This document shows positions 29,247 to 39,800 of a stretch of 64,000 bases of DNA, one piece after another. Position 1 is the stretch's first letter, and the number at the start of each line of letters is the position of its first letter. A program made the translations under genes and the position numbers. Below the pieces are notes generated by a model. The model did no database searches, was not told where the DNA came from, and saw nothing but the letters and a program-made list of their open reading frames with translations. Location: contig CAIYQZ010000038.1 of NCBI GenBank assembly GCA_903928495.1, positions 31,472 to 95,471 of the forward strand. The letters are read 5' to 3'. This DNA comes from an uncultured bacterium. GTDB taxonomy: Bacteria; Pseudomonadota; Gammaproteobacteria; Burkholderiales; Burkholderiaceae_C.

Positions 29247-30581
29247 ATGGCAAACATCTCCAACCGGTCCCCCTGGCAGGTCAAGCTCCCTGGTGGTTCG
29301 AGTAAGAAATTCCGGCTCAAATCCCAGGCATTGGCGTATCTGGCCAGTCAGGGACACACCGATGCGGACAAGCTGCCGAAGAACGCTTTTAAACAACTCG
29401 AAACCGCTTTTGAAGTACAGATCAAGCTGACGGACAAAGACGGCAATGTGGTTGCCCGAAGCGGCACACACGACACTTTGGACAAAGCCAAGGCATGGGC
29501 GAAGGCGGAAGAAGACTCGATCAAGAACGTCAGAGCCAAGCATGGCGGGTTCGTCGCCGAGTACGAGACGATCACGATAGGTGAAGCCCTGAAACGGTTC
29601 CACGCTCAGCACTACGCCAACAAAGCTTCGTCCACAGAGGTGGGGTATCGGATCACCCACCTGTCTGATTGGCTGGGCAAGAACACGTTGCTGCGTGAAC
29701 TGACCAAGAAGGACTACATGCGGCTGCGGGACCAGTTGCTGGAACTGAAGTACTCGGCTTCGTCGGTCCGAAACTACTTCACGGTGTTGACATCCCTTTA
29801 CTCCCACGCTGCGAACGAATGGTTGTACCCAGTGGACAACCCACCGAGCGGCATTTCACTGCCCAAGCCGAAGAACAACATCCAGCGCTCGTGGGTGGGC
29901 AACGAGTACGACAGATTGATGGAGTCATTGAAAGAACACTCACCCTGGATGATTCCCATCGTCAATCTGTCGCTGGCAATGGCGTTCAGGCGCGGCGAAA
30001 TCGTCCAAACGGGTAAGAACAAGAAGACCGGCGTTCAGACCGGGGGGATGCGATGGGAGGATGTTGATTGGAACAACAACGTGCTGACACTGCCGCGTGA
30101 AAAAAACGACCACACCAAAAACGCCACCCAATCCCTGGGCAGAGCGGTGCCACTCACCCCAGACATGCAGGACATCTTGCGCCCCATCTATGAAGCCAGC
30201 GCAACCAAGGCTGGACTGATCTTCCCCAACACCATCCACTCGGTGACGGGCGCGTTCTCGGTTGCCTGCGCCAAAGCGAAGCCCCCCATTGAGGGACTGA
30301 CGTTTCACTCGCTCCGAAAAATCGCCACCAAAAACCTGTCTAAGAAGGTCAACAACCCGATGGAGTTGAGCCGCCTGACAGGGCACAAAAGCCTTGATGT
30401 GCTGAACAGGCGCTACTTCGACATCCAGGTGCAGGAGCTGTACGCACTGCTGGTTGAAAACTCGGGAACCCTTCGCCACCGTGGCATCAGTGCGTTGACC
30501 AAAGTGCTCGGCCTTTCGGATGCGAAAAAATTCGTAGAAGAGGTGCGCACACTGCCATCAGCAGAAGATGCTTTCCGGTAG
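29247..30581 (+). CDS. int: tyrosine-recombinase integrase
   Basis: A 444-residue site-specific recombinase. The N-terminal arm/core-binding region (about 1-215) is followed by the catalytic domain. Its first Arg is in LAMAFRRGEIV, the HxxR box in FHSLRKIA, the second His in LTGHKSLDV and the nucleophile Tyr in NRRYFDI. AAGGG precedes ATG 29247. The gene sits next to attL and points inward. It should catalyse integration into and excision from tRNA-Leu(TAG). Confidence 0.93.
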   Translation: MANISNRSPWQVKLPGGSSKKFRLKSQALAYLASQGHTDADKLPKNAFKQLETAFEVQIKLTDKDGNVVARSGTHDTLDKAKAWAKAEEDSIKNVRAKHGGFVAEYETITIGEALKRFHAQHYANKASSTEVGYRITHLSDWLGKNTLLRELTKKDYMRLRDQLLELKYSASSVRNYFTVLTSLYSHAANEWLYPVDNPPSGISLPKPKNNIQRSWVGNEYDRLMESLKEHSPWMIPIVNLSLAMAFRRGEIVQTGKNKKTGVQTGGMRWEDVDWNNNVLTLPREKNDHTKNATQSLGRAVPLTPDMQDILRPIYEASATKAGLIFPNTIHSVTGAFSVACAKAKPPIEGLTFHSLRKIATKNLSKKVNNPMELSRLTGHKSLDVLNRRYFDIQVQELYALLVENSGTLRHRGISALTKVLGLSDAKKFVEEVRTLPSAEDAFR

Positions 30582-30839
30582 CACCCAATCACTGAATCTG
30601 CCATTTGTCAGGTGGTGCGGTTCCACATAGAAGCACACGAAAGACGTTCCGTTTGGAGTGGTCACCCCCGCCACCACATTTGCAATCGGGCGCAAGCCAT
30701 TGCGCCCCACAGTCGGCACCACAAACACAGGCAATCGATCCACCGTTTTTTTGCGTTTATTTGTGTTTTTTTGTTTTGCGTGACCTAGGAAGCTGAGACC
30801 GGCAAAGTTCGTTCCTGTCACTCAACGAAAGGAAAACAC

Positions 30840-32480
30840 ATGACAAACACGAACTTCTCCCAAGCGCAAAGCGCACCCACCACAGCATCAGCAGACACCC
30901 ATCAAACGATTGATGAACTGGTCTTTGAACTGAGCAATTCCACGCCGGTTGTCGCGGTTGATGTGCTTGCAAAACACACCCAGGACGCGACGGACGATGG
31001 GTCAACGGTAACGCCCAAAAAACTAACCCGGCGTATCGGTATGGGCCTTGTGCCCCAGTACACCCCAGGTCAGGAATTCAGCCGTGGCGAAGTGGGCTGC
31101 GCGGAACGTTTAGCGGCTTTTTATGGGCACACGCTGCGCTTTGACACCAGTCAACAAAACTGGATGTTGTGGACCGGCTCCCGGTGGCAAGTGGACACGG
31201 TAGGCACTGTGGTCGAGTGCATGAAGGAAGTGGCACGCCACATGACGGATGTAGAAGCACCAGCCATGCATGCATTGAGCCAGGAGCAAGGCGACTACTT
31301 TTCAGCACAAGCCAAAGAACTGCGCGATATGGGTAAGCGGCTGCACAACTCCCATACCCTTGACGGAGCCATCAGGATGGCGCGGAGCGTTGAAGCGCTT
31401 GTGGTTGAAGGCAGCAAATTTGACGCTGACCCACTCCTGCTGAATTGCCTGAGCGGCACCATTGACCTGCGCAGCGGCTCAGTACGCCCGCACAGCATGG
31501 ACGACCTGATCACCAAAATCACACCCATTCCGCTGGCAACCGCGACCGAAGACTGCCCCAGATGGAAACAGTTTCTTCTGGAAATCATGCAGGGTGATGC
31601 CGAATTGGTGGCTTACCTGCACCGCATGGTGGGCTACATCCTGACGGGCTCCACAAAAGAGCAGGTGTTCTTCATGCTGCATGGACACGGGGCTAACGGC
31701 AAGTCGGTGTTTTTGAATGTGTTGCGCCGCCTGATGGGTGACTTTTGCAAGGTCGCGGACTTCACCACCTTCCTGGATACCAATCGTGGAGCTGCGGCGC
31801 GTCCAGATTTGGCAGGATTTGTGGGAAAGCGGCTGATCCTGGCTTCTGAGTCTGCCCAGGGGAAACAGCTTGACGAAGCCGTGATGAAGCAATTCACCGG
31901 GGGCGATGTCATCAGCGTGCGGGAACTGTACAAAGGCTACTTTGAGTTCACACCCGTCGGCAAGGTGCTGCTGGCAACCAATCACAAGCCAAAGGTACAA
32001 GGAACCGACTACGGCATTTGGCGGCGCATGCGCCTGATCCCATTCCTGGCATTGTTCAAAGATGAACAATGCGATCCAAACTTGGAAGCCAAACTGGAAG
32101 CTGAACTGCCCGCTATCCTGCGATGGGCAGTTGAAGGATGTATCGATTGGAGCAAACAGGGACTGGGTATGCCCAAGGCTGTCAAGGATGCCGTCGAAGA
32201 GTACCAATCCAGCCAAGACACGTTCCAGATTTTTTTGGATACCACGTGTGAGCGTGACAGCAATGCTCAGGAATCATCACAAAAGCTGTTTGACGCTTAC
32301 AACCTTTGGGCGGACAACTCCGGCATGCGTTCGAAAATGGCTCAGCACACTTTCAACAACACGCTGAAAGACAGGGGTATCCAGCACAAGAAGACCAACC
32401 GGGGCAACGTATGGGTGGGTCTGAAACTGAAATCAACCGTGGACAGTTCAGTTGCCGGGGGAGAACTCTGTTTTGAATAA
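30840..32480 (+). CDS. P4-family phage/plasmid replicative helicase (D5/SF3), primase-like
   Basis: A 546-residue protein whose C-terminal two thirds match P4 alpha-type proteins: a D5_N-like region (about 90-250), then an SF3 helicase domain with Walker A GHGANGKSVFLN, Walker B-like RLILASESA and sensor VLLATNHKPK. I see no TOPRIM or AEP primase motif in the short N terminus, so it may act only as initiator/helicase. AAGGAAAACAC precedes the ATG. Its position near iteron-like repeats suggests the excised element can replicate. Confidence 0.87.
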   Translation: MTNTNFSQAQSAPTTASADTHQTIDELVFELSNSTPVVAVDVLAKHTQDATDDGSTVTPKKLTRRIGMGLVPQYTPGQEFSRGEVGCAERLAAFYGHTLRFDTSQQNWMLWTGSRWQVDTVGTVVECMKEVARHMTDVEAPAMHALSQEQGDYFSAQAKELRDMGKRLHNSHTLDGAIRMARSVEALVVEGSKFDADPLLLNCLSGTIDLRSGSVRPHSMDDLITKITPIPLATATEDCPRWKQFLLEIMQGDAELVAYLHRMVGYILTGSTKEQVFFMLHGHGANGKSVFLNVLRRLMGDFCKVADFTTFLDTNRGAAARPDLAGFVGKRLILASESAQGKQLDEAVMKQFTGGDVISVRELYKGYFEFTPVGKVLLATNHKPKVQGTDYGIWRRMRLIPFLALFKDEQCDPNLEAKLEAELPAILRWAVEGCIDWSKQGLGMPKAVKDAVEEYQSSQDTFQIFLDTTCERDSNAQESSQKLFDAYNLWADNSGMRSKMAQHTFNNTLKDRGIQHKKTNRGNVWVGLKLKSTVDSSVAGGELCFE

Positions 32481-32564
32481 CGGATACATAGGGAGCCCAG
32501 AGCCCCCCAAACCTGGCATCACAGTCAGGCTGCGACCAACCCCGCACCGATTGGGAATATCACC

Positions 32565-32590
32565 AGCGCCGCGACAACGGCGCTTTTTTT
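32565..32590 (+). terminator. Rho-independent terminator after helicase gene
   Basis: The stem AGCGCCG/CGGCGCT with loop CGACAA is followed by six more T. It lies about 85 bases after the helicase stop. Confidence 0.88.
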
Positions 32591-32620
32591 GGCTGTGCAG
32601 AATCCAGTCGAGTGGAGACC

Positions 32621-32711
32621 GTGGAAGGAGTGGAGCCCTGGCAAACCCCTTCTATCCTTCCACTCATACTCACCTTGTTCTAACCCCTTCCACTCCTTCC
32701 ACCCCTTCCAC
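32621..32711. repeat. iteron-like CCTTCCAC repeats
   Basis: CCTTCCAC occurs at 32656, 32686, 32695 and 32704, the last three in exact 9-base tandem. The inverse GTGGAAGG is at 32621; GTGGAAGGAGTGGA (32621-32634) is the perfect reverse complement of 32689-32702. Lying just after the helicase gene and its terminator, this may be a replication origin. It also overlaps the 3' side of the DUF285 gene region. Confidence 0.5.
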
Positions 32712-32723
32712 CAAAACGTGGTT

Positions 32724-33356
32724 CTATCCTTCTGTGGCTTCTGGAACGGTGAGCGCCATAGGTAAAGGATTTTCTTGAGCTGGACAGTCAAACAGCGCAC
32801 TGTCTACGATGCAATCTGCCCTGATGCTCCACTTGGACAAATCACCGCCAAACGCGGATCGGCGGAAGATTCCATCCATTTCGTCGACCTTCGATACGTC
32901 CCAGTTTGACACATCGCCATCAAAATTTGCCTGCGAGAACATACCCGCCATATTGGTCACTCTCGACGTGTCCCAGTGCCTGATGTCGCCGTCGAATTTT
33001 GACTGGTAAAACATTTCACACATGTTCTCGACCGATGACACATCCCAGTCAGACAAGTCACCGTTGAATTCAGAGCAGGCAAACATGCCGTTCATATCCT
33101 GGACACTCGACACCACCCACTGAGAAATGTCCCCGTCAAACTTTGACTGAGAGAACATGAAGCTCATGTCCACGACGTTTGACGTGTCCCAAGCAGAAAT
33201 ATCGCCAATGAACTCTGACTTGTGAAACAGCTCCCGCATGCTGAAAACACCAGAAACGTCAACATGGTTCAGGTCAGCTTTGATGCCCAAGCGCTCAATC
33301 TCAGTCCTGACGATTTCTTTGATTGTCTTGTCGGTCGCAAAAATGACGTTCTGCAT
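32724..33356 (-). CDS. DUF285/BspA-type repeat protein
   Basis: A 210-residue protein with about five repeats of roughly 25 residues, of the form F-x-GD(I/L/V)S-x-WD(T/V)S-x-V-x-x-M-x-x-MF (for example FDGDVSNWDVSKV). This is the DUF285/BspA-like leucine-rich repeat usually found in surface lipoproteins of mycoplasmas and other bacteria. Here the N terminus (MQNVIFATDKTIKEIV) has no signal peptide or lipobox, so it is probably cytoplasmic. It is encoded opposite to its neighbours, between helicase and hsdM. The function is unknown; a binding role is inferred from the repeat architecture. Confidence 0.8.
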   Translation of the reverse strand: MQNVIFATDKTIKEIVRTEIERLGIKADLNHVDVSGVFSMRELFHKSEFIGDISAWDTSNVVDMSFMFSQSKFDGDISQWVVSSVQDMNGMFACSEFNGDLSDWDVSSVENMCEMFYQSKFDGDIRHWDTSRVTNMAGMFSQANFDGDVSNWDVSKVDEMDGIFRRSAFGGDLSKWSIRADCIVDSALFDCPAQENPLPMALTVPEATEG

Positions 33357-33487
33357 AAAAAAAGCCGCGCAGCGGTGGTGTTCGGGGATGCGCGCAAGTC
33401 TACGACGGCGCTGAAACTGCGCCCTGGTCAGGTGCGGTCAGAGTCCGTCTGGTCTAGCATCGGGGATGTCCGGAAAAACAGAACGAA

Positions 33488-35533
33488 ATGACCAAACTTG
33501 CTGACCTGATTTGGAAGAATGCCGAGCTTTTGCGCGGAGCGTACAAGGAAAACGAGTACCGCAAGGTCATCCTGCCCTTCACCATCTTGCGTCGACTGGA
33601 CTGCGTGTTGCAGCCCACCCGTGAAGCTGTCCGCGCCAAGTACCAGCTCATCCATGACAAAGGGTACGACCTGGACAAAATGCTCACACCCGTGAGCGGC
33701 TATCCGTTTTTCAACACGTCCAAGTTCACCCTGCCGGGCATCGCGGAAACACCAGACGATGTGCGGGACAACCTGGAAGCCATGCTCAATGGCTTTTCCC
33801 AGAACGTCCGTGACATCTTCGAAAAATTTGAGTTTTCTGCCACCCTGGACAAGCTGGCGGAAAAAAACCGCTTGTACCTTGTCCTGCAACGGTTTGCGGA
33901 AACCGACTTGGACCCGCTGAAAGTCACTAACCATGACATGGGTCAGGCGTTTGAAGAGCTGCTGCGCAAGTTCAACGACGTGTCCCCTGCCGGTGAACAG
34001 TACACGCCACGGGATGTGATTGAACTGATGGTGACACTGCTTTTCAGTGGTGACGATGACATCCTGTCAGTACCCGGTGTGGTGCGCACAATGTACGACC
34101 CCACAGCTGGAACCGGCGGCATTCTTAGCGTGGCAGAAGAACACCTGCGCAAATTCAATAACCGCGCAACCTTGAAGCTGTTTGGGCAAGAGCTTGAAGA
34201 CGAAACGTATGCCATCTGCAAGGCGGACATGCTGATTCGTGGGCAGAACCCAGCAAACATTGCCAATGGCGACACCCTGGAATCAGACAAGCACCACGGC
34301 ATGCACTTTGAGTACCAGGCAGCCAATCCACCTTATGGCGTGGAGTGGAAACCAGCCGAAGATGCTGTGCGCCGGGAACATACGAAGGGCGCAGCCGGGC
34401 GATTTGGACCAGGACTGCCCGCCATCCGAGACGGGCAAATGCTGTTCTCGCTGCACCTGCTGTCAAAAATGCAACCCGTGGTTGCTGGCAAGGGCGGTGG
34501 ACGAATTGGCGTGGTGCACAACGGATCCCCGTTGTTCACTGGGGATGCGGGCAGTGGCGAGAGCGAAATCCGCCGTCACATCCTTGAACATGACTACCTG
34601 GATTGCATCGTGGCACTGCCCACGGACATGTTTTACAACACCAATATCACCACCTACCTGTGGTTCATGACGAACCGAAAACCAGCGGAGCGTCGTGGGA
34701 AGGTCCTGCTGATTGACGCCAGCAGCATGAGCAGCTTGATGAAGAAAAACCTGGGCAAAAAACGCCGGGAGTTCACAGCTGACTGTGTGGAGCGGATCGC
34801 CAAAGCCTATGCAGACTTCAAAACCATGGAGTGGCAGGAAAACCCTGGCTCGAAGACCGGGCGAGTGCTGAAAGCCAAACTCTTTGACAGAGAGCACTTT
34901 TTCTACCGCCGCGTGACCATCGAGCGCCCGCTTCGCTGCCGGTTTCAAGCAACCGAACAAGGCTTGAAAGCCTTGGGTTACGACACAGCCTTTGGCAAAC
35001 TTCCCCAAGAGCAAAAAGACCTGCTGACCCTTGCGATAAACGGCATGGATAGCGATGCGGTATTCATGGATGCCGATGCCTTCCGGACAGCCCTTCATGC
35101 GTCCGCTGCTGCGGTTGCCAAAGACAAGGAGCTATCTGGAAAAGCTGCAAAGCTCGCCGCAAAACCTGTTGAGCTGGCACGCAAATACTTTGCTACCAAA
35201 GACAAAAAGGCAGACCCCACCACCAATGAAAAAGGCGAAGTGCTCAGCGACTCAGAGCTGCGTGATGCTGAATACGTGCCATGGGGCGAAGACGTTGATG
35301 CCTACTTTCAGAAGGAAGTGATACCGCACTGGTCCGACGCATGGATCAACCGTGAAGCGGTGGATGACAAGGACGGGAAAACCGGTGTAGTGGGCACGGA
35401 AATCAACTTCAACCGCGAGTTCTACGTTTACACGCCACCCCGCAGCCGTGAAGCCATTGCTGCCGACATCGAAGCCAAAGAGCACAAGTTCATGGAGCTG
35501 CTTCAAAGCATCCGGGGTGGAGTTGCGAAGTGA
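33488..35533 (+). CDS. hsdM: type I restriction-modification methyltransferase subunit
   Basis: N6-adenine methyltransferase of the HsdMSR complex, 681 residues. It has an N-terminal HsdM helical domain, AdoMet motif I DPTAGTGGIL, and catalytic motif IV ANPPYG. A C-terminal region of about 200 residues extends past the methylase core. It is first in the operon hsdM-hsdS-hsdR; its stop overlaps the hsdS GTG start by four bases. Confidence 0.96.
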   Translation: MTKLADLIWKNAELLRGAYKENEYRKVILPFTILRRLDCVLQPTREAVRAKYQLIHDKGYDLDKMLTPVSGYPFFNTSKFTLPGIAETPDDVRDNLEAMLNGFSQNVRDIFEKFEFSATLDKLAEKNRLYLVLQRFAETDLDPLKVTNHDMGQAFEELLRKFNDVSPAGEQYTPRDVIELMVTLLFSGDDDILSVPGVVRTMYDPTAGTGGILSVAEEHLRKFNNRATLKLFGQELEDETYAICKADMLIRGQNPANIANGDTLESDKHHGMHFEYQAANPPYGVEWKPAEDAVRREHTKGAAGRFGPGLPAIRDGQMLFSLHLLSKMQPVVAGKGGGRIGVVHNGSPLFTGDAGSGESEIRRHILEHDYLDCIVALPTDMFYNTNITTYLWFMTNRKPAERRGKVLLIDASSMSSLMKKNLGKKRREFTADCVERIAKAYADFKTMEWQENPGSKTGRVLKAKLFDREHFFYRRVTIERPLRCRFQATEQGLKALGYDTAFGKLPQEQKDLLTLAINGMDSDAVFMDADAFRTALHASAAAVAKDKELSGKAAKLAAKPVELARKYFATKDKKADPTTNEKGEVLSDSELRDAEYVPWGEDVDAYFQKEVIPHWSDAWINREAVDDKDGKTGVVGTEINFNREFYVYTPPRSREAIAADIEAKEHKFMELLQSIRGGVAK

Positions 35534-36792
35534 AGCCGTATGCTGAATACAAGCCTTCTGGTATTCCGTGGCACCAAGGCCAGATACCCAAGCATTGGGA
35601 ACCCAAACGCGTAAAACACGTCGCCTCCATGCGAAGCGGTGAAGGTGTTACGTCCGATGACATAGAAGAGACCGGCAATTACCCAGTCTATGGTGGGAAC
35701 GGGATTCGCGGATACGCCGAACAAGCGACTCATAACGGCGAATTTGTTCTGATTGGAAGACAAGGAGCATTGTGTGGAAACGTCCACTACGTTCAAGGCG
35801 AGTTTTGGGCTTCGGAACACGCAGTGGTTTCGGAAATGTACGCCGGAGACAAAGCCCGATGGGCAGCGTACATACTCGAATACATGAATCTTGGTCAGTA
35901 TTCGATGGCGGCTGCACAACCCGGACTTGCGGTTGACAAGATTCAGCAACTGCGATTCCCTGTACCGCCGCCGAATGAACAGCAAGCAATCGCTGCCTAC
36001 CTAGACACCGAAACCGCCCGTATCGACACCCTGATTCGGGAGAAGGAAGGGCTGATTGGGCTATTACGGGAGTGGCGTGGTGCCGTAATTTCTGAACTCA
36101 CGTCAGGCCTAAACTTTCCCGGGTCAAAGACCTATACGGGAAACGTTCACATGCCACACGTTCCGTCAGAGTGGTCCATGGTCAGATTGGGCAAGTACGC
36201 GAAGATTGGCAACGGCTCTACCCCATTGAAGGACAACGCCAGCTACTGGCAGGGCGGAACATTTCCGTGGCTGAACAGTGCGGTGGTCAATCTAGACGAA
36301 GTGACGGAAGGAAGTGAATTCGTAACCGAAATCGCCCTTCAAGCGTGTCACCTGCCAATCGTTGAAGCTGGTGCACTTTTGGTCGCACTCACAGGTCAAG
36401 GCAAGACTCGTGGACAAGTGACGATGCTTCGAATCACTGCGACCATCAACCAGCATCTGGCTTTCATCGCCAGTGACCCGGAAGCATTTGACTCAGGTTA
36501 CTTGCACTGGACATTGACCGGACTGTATGGAGCCCTGCGCATGGTCAGCGACGGTCAAGGTGGGACAAAAGGTGCATTGACATGCGAAGATTTGTCGCGC
36601 TTCCAAGTGCCCAAGCCGCCTATTGACGTTCAGAAGCAAATTGCCCTTCGGCTGGCTGATGAAACTGCAAACATCAACAAACTTGTAGCCCACACCCTGA
36701 CCGAAATTGACCTGCTGCAAGAACTACGTGCAGCGACCATTGCAGATGCGGTACTTGGACGCATAGACGTTCGCACCGAGACCCAGCCATAA
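35530..36792 (+). CDS. hsdS: type I restriction specificity subunit
   Basis: A 420-residue DNA-recognition subunit with two target-recognition domains (about 1-155 and 205-370). Each is followed by the conserved helical spacer: ETARIDTLIREKEGLIGLL near 165 and a shorter matching helix ETANINKLV near 380. The GTG start at 35530 overlaps the hsdM stop, indicating coupled translation. The DNA target cannot be read from sequence. Confidence 0.93.
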   Translation: MKPYAEYKPSGIPWHQGQIPKHWEPKRVKHVASMRSGEGVTSDDIEETGNYPVYGGNGIRGYAEQATHNGEFVLIGRQGALCGNVHYVQGEFWASEHAVVSEMYAGDKARWAAYILEYMNLGQYSMAAAQPGLAVDKIQQLRFPVPPPNEQQAIAAYLDTETARIDTLIREKEGLIGLLREWRGAVISELTSGLNFPGSKTYTGNVHMPHVPSEWSMVRLGKYAKIGNGSTPLKDNASYWQGGTFPWLNSAVVNLDEVTEGSEFVTEIALQACHLPIVEAGALLVALTGQGKTRGQVTMLRITATINQHLAFIASDPEAFDSGYLHWTLTGLYGALRMVSDGQGGTKGALTCEDLSRFQVPKPPIDVQKQIALRLADETANINKLVAHTLTEIDLLQELRAATIADAVLGRIDVRTETQP

Positions 36793-36814
36793 CTAGAAAT
36801 TCCCAGGGAGCCCC

Positions 36815-39800
36815 ATGGCCGCCATTCACACCGAATTGCAGTTTGAAGACGAAGTTTGCGAGGCACTCAAAAACAGTGGCTGGCTCTATGAAGGCCCCTT
36901 GCCCTACCAAAAGGGTTATGCCTACGACCAGGGCTACGACCGCAGAACAGCGCTGTACCCAGAAGACGCGATTGCGTGGGTGAAAGAAACCCAGCCAGAT
37001 GCCTGGGAGAAGTTCTCAAAAAACCACACCAAGAATCCAGAAGCGGTGTTTATCCAGCGCTTGGCAGAAGAGCTTGACCGGGACCGTCCCACCATCAAAA
37101 TTGAAACACCCCAGCTTTGGGGGAGCCTGTTCATACTGCGCAAGGGCTTCAAGGACATCAACGCCACGTTCCGAATGGCGCAATTCGCACCCAGTAACAA
37201 GCAAAACCCCACCACATGGGAGCACTACAAGAAAAACCGCCTGCGCGTCGTAAGGCAGTTGCATTACTCGCTTCACAACCAGCTGTGCATTGACCTGGTG
37301 CTCTTTCTCAACGGTCTGCCGATGGCAACCATTGAGCTGAAAACCGACACCACGCAGAACATTGAAGATGCTGTTCGCCAGTACAAGTACGACCGCAATC
37401 CGGTTGACGTGACCACCAAGCAGCCTGAGCCGCTGTTGTCTTTTGGGAAACGCGCACTGGTCCACTTCGCCGTCAGCACCGATGAAGTGCGAATGACAAC
37501 CAAACTGTCCGGGGCAGCGACCCGATTTTTGCCATTCAACCGGGGCACGCCAGATACACAAGGGGGAGCTGGTGCAGGCAATCCACCCGATGACAAGCTG
37601 GGCTACTCCACCGGATACCTGTGGCATGAAGTCTTAAAGCCGGATGCCTGGCTGGAAATAGTAGGCAAGTTCCTGTCGGTCGAAGCCACGGAATATCTGG
37701 ACGCCAAGGGCAAAAAGGCGTTCAACACCAGCTTGCTGTTCCCCCGCTACCACCAGTGGGATGCGGTGAATACATTGCTGGATGCCACCCTAACGGAAGG
37801 GGTAGGGCAGACATACCTTGTCCAGCATTCCGCAGGCTCGGGCAAGTCAAACACCATCGGCTGGCTGGCTCACCGCTTTGCATCGTTGCATGATGACCAT
37901 GACCGCAAGGTGTTCAGCAGCGTGATCGTGATTACCGACCGTCGGGTTTTGGACACCCAGCTTCAAGACACCATCTACCAGTTCGACCATCAACAAGGCG
38001 TGGTTGAGAAGATCGACGAGAACAGCACCCAGCTTGCAACCGCGCTGGACAAAGGCAAGCTCATCATCATCACCACCCTTCAGAAATTCCCATGGGTGCT
38101 GGACAAGGTGGGCGGGCTGGGCGACAAGCGATTTGCGCTGATTCTTGATGAAGCCCATTCAAGCCAGTCGGGCAAGGGTGCCGTCAAATTGCGTGAAGTG
38201 CTGACCACTGGGGCTAAATCCACCGCAGTTCCTGCGGAGCTTGCAACGCCGGAAGGCTATGACGACGCAGTGGCGGCTGCCCAAGAAGATGCGGACCTGA
38301 CCGCCGAAGACGTGCTCAACCAGATGATGGCAGCCCGCAAGCGCCCTCCGAATGTGTCGTACTACGCATTCACTGCCACGCCCAAACCAAAAACAATGGA
38401 GTTGTTTGGACGGGCTGGACCCGATGGCACCCCCACGCCATTCCACGTGTATTCCATGCGTCAAGCCATCGAAGAAGAGTTCATTCTTGATGTGCTGCTG
38501 GGTTACACCACCTATGGGATTGCCTTCAAACTTGAGCAAGAAGGCGATGACAAGGCAGTCAAGACCGGCAAGGCGAAATCAAAGCTTTTCCGCTATGCGC
38601 AGCTTCACCCGACCAGCATTGCCCAGAAAGTAACGGTCATCGTTGAACACTTTCGCCAGCATGTCATGCACCAGCTGAACGGGCAAGCCAAAGCCATGGT
38701 GGTCTCAGATAGCCGGGTTGCCGCAGTCCGGTACAAAAAGGCGTTTGACGACTACATCAAGCGGATGAAGTACACCGACTGCAAAGCTCTGGTGGCGTAT
38801 TCGGGCGATGTGACTGACGAAGAATCCAAGGTATTGAAGGCGAAAGAAGGCGACCTGAACGACAACAAGGAACACGACGACGGCATAAAAGTGGCTTTCA
38901 AGACTGACGGCTACCAGGTGCTCATAGTTGCATCCAAATTCCAGACCGGGTTCGACCAGCCCAAGCTTTGTGCCATGTATGTGGACAAACGGCTTGACGG
39001 TGTTTTGGCTGTGCAAACCCTGTCGCGGCTGAACAGGATGTACCCAGGCAAAAAAACCACCTTCGTTCTGGATTTCCGCAACGATGCCGAAGGCATCCTG
39101 AAAGCGTTCTTGCCGTACTACCGCACAGCAAAAATGTCAGGTGTCACCGACTCAGGTTTGGTGCACACACTGAGAGACAAGCTGGACGGGGCAGCCATCT
39201 ACCTTTGGGAAGAAGTCCTGGACTTCTCCAAGGGGTTCTTCGACCCCAAGGGCAAACAAGCCAGCATCCAAGCGCCCCTGAAAAAAGCGCACGAGCGGTT
39301 TAAAGAGCAGCCCAAAGAAGTCCAAGACCTGTTTCGCGGGGACGTGTCTTCGTTCATCACCGCCTACGATTTCTTGTCTCAGCTGCGGTCCTATGACGAC
39401 CCGGACCTTGAACGGCTGCATGCGTTTTGCCGGATGCTGCTTCCCCGGTTGCAAGGCAAAGCGGGGGGCGAAGAAGCCCTTGACAAGTCCGTGCGATTGG
39501 CTGGCTACAAGGTAGTGAATGAACAAAAGCACACACTCAGTCTGGCAGCTGGCACCGCTGACCCCATGAAACCGATGGGACCAGGTAGCGGGAAAGCCTG
39601 GGAAGACCCAGAAGACAGGCTGTCCGCCATCATCAAAAAGATGAACGAAGTGTTCTCAGGCAACTTGTCTGATGCAGATTTCCGGGGCTATGCAACCACG
39701 CTAATCGGAAAGATGGTTGATGACCCCACGTTGCAAGAACAAGCCAAAGCGAACGACACCGTGGATGCCTTTGGCAATGGTGCCTATGAAACCAAGCTGA

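Noticed and set aside
30558..30821. Minus-strand 87-codon frame between integrase and helicase
   Set aside because: It starts with GTG without a ribosome-binding site, overlaps the integrase end and the T-rich gap; composition is plausible but support is too weak to call.
32641..32711. Pyrimidine-rich repeats as a CRISPR array
   Set aside because: Repeats are only 8-9 bases with no unique spacers and no cas genes; iterons are a better reading. No CRISPR array was seen in the window.
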